Assembly (NCBI GenBank): GCA_046497505.1
Contig: JAWOFN010000044.1
Location: forward strand, 1-7,087
Length of the DNA stretch: 7,087 bases
Source: JAWOFN01 sp046497505 [NCBI: bacterium]
GTDB lineage: Bacteria > Blakebacterota > Blakebacteria > Blakebacterales
Reading direction: 5' to 3'
The position numbers and the translations under genes were made by a program. Below are positions 1-6,700 of this stretch, one piece after another (the first letter of the stretch is position 1; each line of letters begins with the position of its first letter). The notes beneath the pieces were generated by a model. It had not been told where the DNA came from and made no database searches. It worked only from the letters and a program-made list of their open reading frames with translations.

Positions 1-1252
1 GGAGGACATCGGCGACCCCGAACTGGCGTGGCTCTTCGAGAACTGCTTTCCCAACACCCTGGACACCACGGTGGAGTTCTCCACCCGGGAGGGGAAGCCG
101 GACACCTTCGTCATCACCGGGGACATCGAGGCCATGTGGCTCCGGGACTCCAGCGCCCAGGTGTGGCCCTACCTGCCCCTGGCCCGCCAGGACCCTGCGC
201 TGCGTGAGCTGCTGGAGGGGGTGATCCGCCGGCAGACCCGCTGCATCCACATCGACCCCTACGCCAACGCCTTCAACCGGGAGCCGGGGGAGAGCCCCTG
301 GGCCGACGACCTGACCGAGATGCAGCCGATGCTGCACGAGCGGAAATGGGAGGTGGACTCCCTCTGCTACCCCATCCGCCTGGCCTACGGCTACTGGAAG
401 TCCACCGGCGACACTGCGCCCTTCGATGCGGAGTGGAAAGGGGCCATGGAGCGGGTGCTGGAGACCTTCACGACCCAGCAGCGCAAGGAGGGGCGGGGTC
501 CGTACCGGTTCCAGCGGGTGACCGGCTGGCAGACCGACACGGTCCCCGGCGCGGGGTGGGGGAACCCCATCCGCCCGGTGGGTCTCATCGTCTCCATCTT
601 CCGGCCCTCCGACGACGCCGCCACCTTCCCCTTCCTGGTCCCCTCCAACCTCTTCGCCGTGGTGAGCCTGCGGCAGCTGGCCGAGATGTCCCTGGGGATC
701 CTCAACGACCCCTCCATGGCCGCCCGATGCCGGGAACTCGCCGACGAGGTGGAGCAGGCGGCACGGCGATGGGCCGTGGTGGATTACCTCCACTTCGGAC
801 GCATCTGGGCGTACGAGGTGGACGGTTTCGGAAACCGGCTCCACATGGACGACGCCAACGTGCCCAGCCTCCTCAGTCTCCCCTACCTGGGCTGGTGCGA
901 GAGGGAGGACCCGGCCTACCTGAGGACCCGGGACTTCGTCCTGAGCAGGAGCGATCCCTGGTTCTTCCAGGGGAGGGCGGGTGAGGGGGTGGGAGGACCG
1001 CATGCGGGGCGGGAGATGATCTGGCCGATGGGCATCATCATGCGGGCCCTCACCAGCACCCGGGAGGGGGAGATCCGCCGCTGCCTGCAGATGCTCAAGG
1101 ACACACATGCCGGCACCGGGTTCATGCATGAATCGTTCCACCAGGACGACCCCTCACGGTTCACCCGGGAGTGGTTCGCCTGGGCCAACACGCTGTTCGG
1201 AGAGCTCATCATCACCCTGCACAGGGAGCGGCCGGCCCTCCTCAGGGGCTGA
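1..1252 (+). CDS. GH125 exo-alpha-1,6-mannosidase (5' partial)
   Basis: This is probably a metal-independent inverting exo-alpha-1,6-mannosidase of family GH125 (formerly DUF1237), which removes terminal alpha-1,6-mannose from N-glycan cores or mannans. The frame is open from base 2, giving 416 residues before TGA at 1250-1252, so the real start lies left of the window. Counting from base 2, family landmarks are FENCFPNTLDTT (about residues 13-24), TGDIEAMWLRDS (39-50), FRPSDDA (200-206), HMDDANVPSLLSLPYLG (about 282-298) and MHESFH (375-380) followed by WFAWANTLFGELI. I recall Asp220 as acid and Glu393 as base in the Clostridium perfringens enzyme. Asp204 and Glu377 here have exactly that 173-residue spacing, which suggests about 16 residues are missing. 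A GTG at 71 is in frame but too late, because conserved sequence precedes it. Any signal peptide is out of view, so the compartment is unknown. It is the first visible gene of the operon, 59 nt before the transporter. Confidence 0.93.
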   Translation, partial: EDIGDPELAWLFENCFPNTLDTTVEFSTREGKPDTFVITGDIEAMWLRDSSAQVWPYLPLARQDPALRELLEGVIRRQTRCIHIDPYANAFNREPGESPWADDLTEMQPMLHERKWEVDSLCYPIRLAYGYWKSTGDTAPFDAEWKGAMERVLETFTTQQRKEGRGPYRFQRVTGWQTDTVPGAGWGNPIRPVGLIVSIFRPSDDAATFPFLVPSNLFAVVSLRQLAEMSLGILNDPSMAARCRELADEVEQAARRWAVVDYLHFGRIWAYEVDGFGNRLHMDDANVPSLLSLPYLGWCEREDPAYLRTRDFVLSRSDPWFFQGRAGEGVGGPHAGREMIWPMGIIMRALTSTREGEIRRCLQMLKDTHAGTGFMHESFHQDDPSRFTREWFAWANTLFGELIITLHRERPALLRG

Positions 1253-1298
1253 GTGTCTCGAACCGGCGCATCGTAACGCCCCGGGGCGGGGCAGGGAC

Positions 1299-1304
1299 AG
1301 GAGG
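1299..1304 (+). promoter_or_regulatory. Shine-Dalgarno site that sets the GTG start of the transporter
   Basis: AGGAGG (within AGGAGGAGG, 1299-1307) sits 7 nt before GTG at 1312. This supports the GTG over an in-frame ATG at 1171, which would overlap the GH125 gene by 82 nt and add a hydrophilic, Pro/His/Gly-rich leader with no MFS character. The 59-nt gap 1253-1311 holds no convincing promoter or terminator, so read-through from the GH125 gene is likely. Confidence 0.8.
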
Positions 1305-1311
1305 AGGCATC

Positions 1312-2511
1312 GTGCGCATCAAGACCATCCCCATCTTCGCGGCCTTCTTCATCATGGGCTTCGGCGATGCCGTCGGCACCCTGGTGGGGTTCGTCCAGGA
1401 GGAGTTCGCCATCTCCCCGGCCATGGCGGGGCTCCTCCCCCTCGCCGGCTTCCTGGCGTACGGGATCTTCTCGGTCCCCTTCGGTGTCCTGGGCGAGAAG
1501 AAGGGGAAGAAGGCGGTGCTGCTCATCAGTCTGGCCATCGTGCTGGCGGGGGAGCTCATCCCGGTGCTGAGCATCGAGCGGTACCTCTACGTGCTCGTCG
1601 CGATATTCCTCATCGGTCTGGGCATGACCGGACTCCAGGTGGCGGGGAACCCCATGATGCGGGACGTCTCCGCCCCGGGGAACTACAGCCGCAACCTCAC
1701 CTTCGCCCAGTTCATCAAGAGCATCGGCTCGAACACCGCTCCGTACGTGGTACCCCTGGTGGTCGCCCTGGGCCTGGCCTGGGAGGCCATCTTCAGTATC
1801 TATGCCCTGGTGGCGGCGGGCACCCTCCTGACGGTGGCGGCTCTGCGGATCGGAGGGAACGGGGAGAGGGGGGCGGAGGAGGTCGCTTCAGCGCCGCCGG
1901 CGACCGTACGCACCAGCTTCGCCCTGCTGAAGGACCCGTACGTGGCGGCCATGGTGGGAGCGATCTTCCTCTACGTCGGCGCCGAGGTGGGCATGAACTC
2001 GTGGATCGCCACCTACCTGCAGCGGCGTTTCGGTTTCGACATCGCCAGCATGGCCACCCTGGGGATCGGGTTCTTCCTGACGAGTCTGGCGGTTGGGCGG
2101 CTGCTGGGGAGCATCGTCCTGAACTTCCTCTCTCCCCGGCGGTTCTTCGTCATCACCAGCGTGCTGGCCACGCTGGGAGTCGCCGGCCTGTTCCTGCCTT
2201 CCCGGGGGATGGTGATCGCCTCCATCTTCCTTGCGGGTCTGGCCTTCGGGAACATCTTCCCCCTCATCTTCTCCATCGCCATCGACGACATGCCCCACCG
2301 GAGCAGTGAACTCTCGGGGCTCATGGTCATGGCCATCGTAGGCGGGGCGGTCGTACCCTCCCTCATGGGTCTGGTGGCGGAGGCGTCGGTGACCCTGACC
2401 TTCGTGATCCCCCTGGCCATCTTCATCTACATCACCATCCTCTCCCTCCGGGTGGCCTCGGGGGGCCCGGGAGGCGGGCAGGCAGGAGCCGCAGCGGGCA
2501 GCGAGGGATAG
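1312..2511 (+). CDS. MFS sugar transporter, FHS (fucose/glucose/galactose permease)-like
   Basis: This is an inner-membrane secondary transporter of 399 residues, the normal MFS length, with about 12 hydrophobic segments in two halves. The halves are separated by a polar loop (about residues 183-203, rich in Gly, Glu and Ala). Segment 1 begins almost at once (IFAAFFIMGFGDAVGTLVGF, about 8-27). The loop after segment 2 carries the MFS motif A-like GVLGEKKGKKAVL (58-70). The stretch GLQVAGNP (about 107-114) followed by RNLTFAQFIKSIGS resembles the FHS signature LxxAxNP followed by NLAQxFNSxG. FucP has Glu (Glu135, from memory) in LETAANP; here it is Gln, as in glucose/galactose-type members. 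The C-terminal tail is a low-complexity Gly/Ala stretch. Its position between mannosidases and a sugar kinase suggests it imports mannose or a small mannoside. The substrate is inference, and the FHS assignment is less sure than MFS. Start chosen at GTG 1312 from its Shine-Dalgarno site; 9 nt separate its stop from the kinase. Confidence 0.9.
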   Translation: MRIKTIPIFAAFFIMGFGDAVGTLVGFVQEEFAISPAMAGLLPLAGFLAYGIFSVPFGVLGEKKGKKAVLLISLAIVLAGELIPVLSIERYLYVLVAIFLIGLGMTGLQVAGNPMMRDVSAPGNYSRNLTFAQFIKSIGSNTAPYVVPLVVALGLAWEAIFSIYALVAAGTLLTVAALRIGGNGERGAEEVASAPPATVRTSFALLKDPYVAAMVGAIFLYVGAEVGMNSWIATYLQRRFGFDIASMATLGIGFFLTSLAVGRLLGSIVLNFLSPRRFFVITSVLATLGVAGLFLPSRGMVIASIFLAGLAFGNIFPLIFSIAIDDMPHRSSELSGLMVMAIVGGAVVPSLMGLVAEASVTLTFVIPLAIFIYITILSLRVASGGPGGGQAGAAAGSEG

Positions 2512-2520
2512 GGGGCAGGC

Positions 2521-3654
2521 ATGGCACGCTGTTTCGAGGACGACCGCATCGTCATGACCCTGGACGCCGGGGGCACCAACTTCGTGTTCGGTGCCGTACG
2601 GGGCGGGGAAGAGGTGATCGGGTCCATCACCCTCCCCTCCCGAGGAGGGGACCTGGACGCGAGTCTCGACAACCTGCGCAGGGGTTTCCAGGAGATCGGA
2701 GAGGAGGCCCCGGGTGAACCGGCGGCCATCAGCTTCGCCTTCCCCGGCCCCGCCGACTATCGGGCCGGCATCGTCGGCGATCTGGCCAACCTGCCCGGTT
2801 ACCGGGGAGGAGTCCCCCTGGGGCCCATGCTGGAGGACCGCTTCGGGATCCCGGTCTACATCAACAACGACGGCGACCTCTTCGCCTACGGTGAGGCCAT
2901 GGCGGGTCTGCTCCCCTGGGTCAATCGCCGCCTCGAGGAGGCCGGCTGCGAGCGCCGCTACCGGAACCTGCTGGGACTGACCCTCGGGACCGGGTTCGGC
3001 GGGGGGCTGGTCCATGACGGGCGGCTGGTGCTGGGGGACAACTCGGCCTCCGGGGAGATCTGGTCCATGCGGAGCGGCACCGACCCCGAGCTGAACGCCG
3101 AGGAGGGGGCCAGCATCCGGGCGGTCAGGAGGGGATATGCCCGCCGCACCGGGATCGACCTGGAAGAGGTGCCGGACCCCGAGGACCTCTTCCTCATGGT
3201 GAAAGGGGAGGGGGAAGGAGACGCAGAGGTCGCCCGGGAGACCTTCCGGGAACTGGGCCGGACGGTGGGGGAGGCGGCAGCCGACGCCATCGTCCTCCTG
3301 GACGGGCTGGTGGTGATCGGCGGGGGGCTGGCCGGCGCCTCCGAACTCTTCCTCCCCGAAGTGGTGGATCGGATGAACGGGAGCTATCCGCGGCCGGGGG
3401 GGGGCACCAACCCGCGCATGGAATCCACGGCCTACGACCTGGAGGAGGAGGAGGGACTGGCCGCCTTCCTGGAACCGACATCCCGGCGGGTGCCGGTACC
3501 CGGGTCGGACCGGACCGTGAGCTATGAACCGGAGAAGAAGGTCGGGGTGGGTATAAGCCGTCTGGGTACCAGCCGGGCGGTGAGTATCGGGGCCTACGCA
3601 TTCGCCCTCGACGCTCTCGATTCCCGCGTCACACCGGGAGGACCCACGACATGA
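2521..3654 (+). CDS. ROK-family sugar kinase (probable hexo-/mannokinase), zinc-site-less variant
   Basis: This is a cytoplasmic ATP-dependent sugar kinase of 377 residues in the ROK superfamily. The phosphate-1 loop is LDAGGTN (14-20). The sugar-binding/catalytic stretch is INNDGDLFAYGEA (about 114-126), with Asp117 at the usual catalytic-base position. The phosphate-2 motif is GTGFGGG (156-162), the conserved SGEIW has Glu179, and the adenosine-side strand VVIGGGLAGASELF lies at about 262-275. Most ROK kinases have GEIGH followed by a CxCGxxGC zinc site. Here GEIW is followed by SMRSGTDPELNAEEGAS with no Cys or His, so the zinc site is absent. The protein is about 70 residues longer than a typical ROK; the extra sequence (about 285-345, acidic then basic) precedes a ROK-like last helix. 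A kinase rather than a ROK repressor is favoured because no N-terminal helix-turn-helix is present. ATG 2521 has only a weak upstream GAGGG (2503-2507) and may depend on coupling to the transporter. Mannose is inferred from context; glucose or fructose remain possible. Confidence 0.88.
   Translation: MARCFEDDRIVMTLDAGGTNFVFGAVRGGEEVIGSITLPSRGGDLDASLDNLRRGFQEIGEEAPGEPAAISFAFPGPADYRAGIVGDLANLPGYRGGVPLGPMLEDRFGIPVYINNDGDLFAYGEAMAGLLPWVNRRLEEAGCERRYRNLLGLTLGTGFGGGLVHDGRLVLGDNSASGEIWSMRSGTDPELNAEEGASIRAVRRGYARRTGIDLEEVPDPEDLFLMVKGEGEGDAEVARETFRELGRTVGEAAADAIVLLDGLVVIGGGLAGASELFLPEVVDRMNGSYPRPGGGTNPRMESTAYDLEEEEGLAAFLEPTSRRVPVPGSDRTVSYEPEKKVGVGISRLGTSRAVSIGAYAFALDALDSRVTPGGPTT
3636..3642 (+). promoter_or_regulatory. 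Shine-Dalgarno site and ATGA coupling before the GH92-GH47 gene
   Basis: GGGAGGA lies 8 nt before ATG at 3651, inside the end of the kinase gene. The start codon overlaps the kinase stop as ATGA (3651-3654), a classic translational-coupling arrangement. It fixes this ATG as the start over the in-frame ATG at 3666. Confidence 0.85.
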
Positions 3655-3713
3655 ACCGGACCGCGATGATCCTCCTCGCCGCAGGCGCGCTGCTCCTCTC
3701 GGCGGCGGGCTGC
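3651..3713 (+). other. Lipoprotein (Sec/SPII) signal peptide of the fusion enzyme
   Basis: The 21 residues begin MNRT, with one Arg, then a hydrophobic core (AMILLAAGALLL) and the lipobox-like SAAGC with Cys21 as the likely lipidated residue. The -3 position is Ala rather than the commoner Leu, which is tolerated but weaker. Gly follows the Cys, so there is no Asp retention signal at +2. A short linker of about 9 residues leads directly into the GH92 fold, so the enzyme would sit close to the membrane. Confidence 0.82.
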
Positions 3714-6700
3714 GGCCGCACCCCCGGCCGTCCCTCCCGGCATGTGGATCCCTTCATCGGAACGGGCGGACACGGGCACACCCACCCGGCGGCCATGATG
3801 CCCTTCGGTATGGTCCAGGCGGGCCCGGACAACGGGCGGGGGGGATGGGACTGGACCAGCGGCTATCACTGGAGCGACGAGGTCATCCTGGGCTTCACCC
3901 ATACCCACCTGAGCGGTACGGGGATCGGCGACCTCCGGGACATCCTGGTCATGCCGGTGAGGGGAGAGGCGGCACTGGCAGGTCCGATCGAAGTCAGGGA
4001 GGACGCCGACTGGCTGAGCACCTTCGATCACGGCGACGAGGACGCGGAGCCGGGCTGGTACCGGGTCTGGCTCGAGGGCCCCGGCGTGGAGGCGGAGATG
4101 ACGGCCACCGAGCGGGTCGCCATCCACCGTTACCGCTGGCCGGACACCGGGAGGGGGGAACAGCCGGGGGTGGTGCTCGACCTGGGGTTCGCCGCGAACT
4201 GGGACAGCCCCACCGACACGCATATCCAGGTCGAGGACGATCGGACGGTCTCAGGATGGCGGTTCAGCACCGGATGGGCCGCCGGGCAGCGCACGTTCTT
4301 CGCGATCCGGTTCCAGCACCCCTTCACATCGTATGCCGTAGCGGTGGATTCCTCGGCGGCCGATGAGGTCCCCGAGGTACACGGGCGGCGGACGCGGGCC
4401 CTCTTCCGCTTCGCCGACCAGGAGGACCGGCCGCTGATGATGAAGGTGGCCCTCTCCTTCGTGGACACCGAGGGCGCCCGATCGAACCTGGACGCCGAGG
4501 CGCCGGGATGGGACTTCACCGCCTACCGGGAGGACGCCCGCCGGCGCTGGGACGAGGCCCTTGAGGGGGTGGTGGTCCGCGGGGGGGGCCCGGAACGCCT
4601 GAAGACCTTCTACACCGCCCTCTATCGTACCAAGCAGGCACCCATCCTCTTCCAGGACGTCGACGGCCGCTACCGGGGGGGTGACGGAGAGATCCACCGG
4701 GGGGAGGAGGGTGCGCGCCGCTACGCTGTCTTCAGTCTCTGGGACACCTTCCGGGCCGCCCATCCCCTCTTCACGCTCACCGAACCGGGACGGGTCCCTC
4801 ACATGGTACGCTCCATGCTCGATTTCCAGGAGGAGACCGGGCGGCTGCCGGTGTGGGAACTGGTGGGCAGCGAGACGAACACGATGACGGGCTACCACGC
4901 GGTGCCTGTGATCGCCGACGCCTGGCTCAAGGGCTTCCGGGGCTTCGACGGACGGCGGGCACTGGACGCCATGATGGCCAGCGCCTTCCAGGACATCCGG
5001 GACACCGACGACTACCGCCGATACGGCTACATCCCCTCCGAGCTGGGCGAGGAGTCGGTGACCAAGACGCTGGAGTACGCCTTCGACGACTGGGCCATCG
5101 CGGCCATGGCGGAGGCAGTGGGGGACGCGGAGACGGCCCGGCGTTTCCGGGGCCGGGCCGCCTGGTACCGCAACCTCTTCGATCCCGGCACGGGCTTCAT
5201 GCGCGGCCGGCACGCCGACGGTTCCTGGGTGGAGCCCTTCGATCCCCGGCGGTCCTCCCACCGTCGGAACACCGACTACACCGAGGGGAACGCCTGGCAG
5301 CACTCCTGGTTCGTCCCCCACGACGTGCAGGGTCTCATCGACCTCCACGGCGGCCGGCGACCCTTCGTGGTGAAACTGGACTCCCTCTTCGAGATCGATT
5401 CGGGGATCACCGGTGAGGACGTGAGTCCCGACATCTCCGGGCTCATCGGGCAGTACGCACACGGCAACGAGCCGAGCCACCACATCGCCTATCTCTACAG
5501 CTGGGCGGGAGCCCCCTGGAAGACCGCTGAGCGGGTCCGGGAGATCCTTGACACCCAGTATGCCGCGGTCCCCGACGGCCTGGCGGGGAACGAGGACTGC
5601 GGACAGATGAGCGCATGGTACGTCTTCAGCGCCCTGGGATTCTACCCGGTCAACCCGACGGGCGGGGTCTACGTCCTGGGGAGCCCCCTCTTCGAGGAGA
5701 CCACCCTCGAAGCGGGGGAGGGGCGTACCTTCACCCTGCAGGCAGAAGGGCTGAGCGACGAGGCCATCTACATCCAGTCTGCGAGCCTGAACGGTGAGCC
5801 GCTGGAGCGGACATGGGTCCACCACGAGGAGATCGTCTCCGGCGGCCGCCTGACCCTGGAGATGGGGCCGCAGCCCCACCCCCGCTGGGGCATCTACCCC
5901 GAAGAGGCGCCCCCCTCCATGACCCTGCCCGGTCCCGACCGGGAGCTGCTCGCCCGGGAGGTGCGGGACGCCTTCCTGCACGCCTGGGAGGGCTACCGGC
6001 GTTACGCCTGGGGTCATGACGACCTGAGACCCCTGAGCCGCACCGCCGCGGACTGGCACAGCGAGAGCCTCTTCATGACGCCGGTGGATGCCTTCGACAC
6101 CATGGTCCTCATGGGGCTGGAAGAGGAAGCGGAACGGGCGAAGTCCCTCATCCTCGGCGGTCTGGACTTCGACCACGACCTGGATGTGCAGGTCTTCGAG
6201 ATCACCATCCGCCTGCTGGGCGGGCTCATCTCCGCCTACCAGCTGGACGGGGAGGAGGGCTTCCTGGAGCTGGCCGTCGACCTGGCCGACCGCCTGCTCC
6301 CGGCCTTCGACTCCCCTACCGGGATGCCGTACACCCGGGTGAACCTGCGCACCGGCGAGGTCCGCTGGCCGGTGAACAACCCGGCGGAGATCGGGACCCT
6401 GATGCTGGAGTTCGGGACCCTCAGCAAGCTCACCGGCGACCCGGTCTACTACCGGAAGGCGAAGGGGGCCGTCACGGGGCTCTTCGAACGGCGCTCGGAT
6501 ATCGGGCTGGTGGGCACCACCATCGACGTGGAGAGCGGCCAGTGGCAGGATACCGCGAGCCACATCAGCGGCCGCATCGACTCCTACTACGAGTACCTGC
6601 TGAAGGCGTGGAAGCTCTTCGATGACGAGGATTTCCGCATCATGTGGGAGGAGAGCATCGAGGCGGTGAACACCCACCTGGCAGAGACCCGCCCGACCGG

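Noticed and set aside
1278-1287. GCCCCGGGGC palindrome between GH125 and the transporter, considered as a terminator or operator
   Set aside because: It has no loop and no following T-run, and short GC palindromes are expected by chance at this base composition.
1171-1311. Upstream ATG start for the transporter
   Set aside because: It would overlap the GH125 gene by 82 nt and add 47 polar residues before the first membrane segment, while GTG 1312 has a strong Shine-Dalgarno site at the right distance.
1107-2309. 400-codon + strand frame overlapping GH125 and the transporter
   Set aside because: Shifted reading of two well-supported genes; the product is Arg/Gly/Pro/His-rich with no domain, as expected for an out-of-frame GC-rich translation.
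1888-3015. 375-codon open frame on the - strand
   Set aside because: Antisense to the transporter and kinase, hydrophilic low-complexity composition (Asp/Gly/Glu/His/Gln-rich), no motif and no independent gene context.
3651-3666. Alternative ATG at 3666 for the fusion enzyme
   Set aside because: It would remove the basic N-region of the signal peptide and lies too far from the Shine-Dalgarno site compared with ATG 3651.
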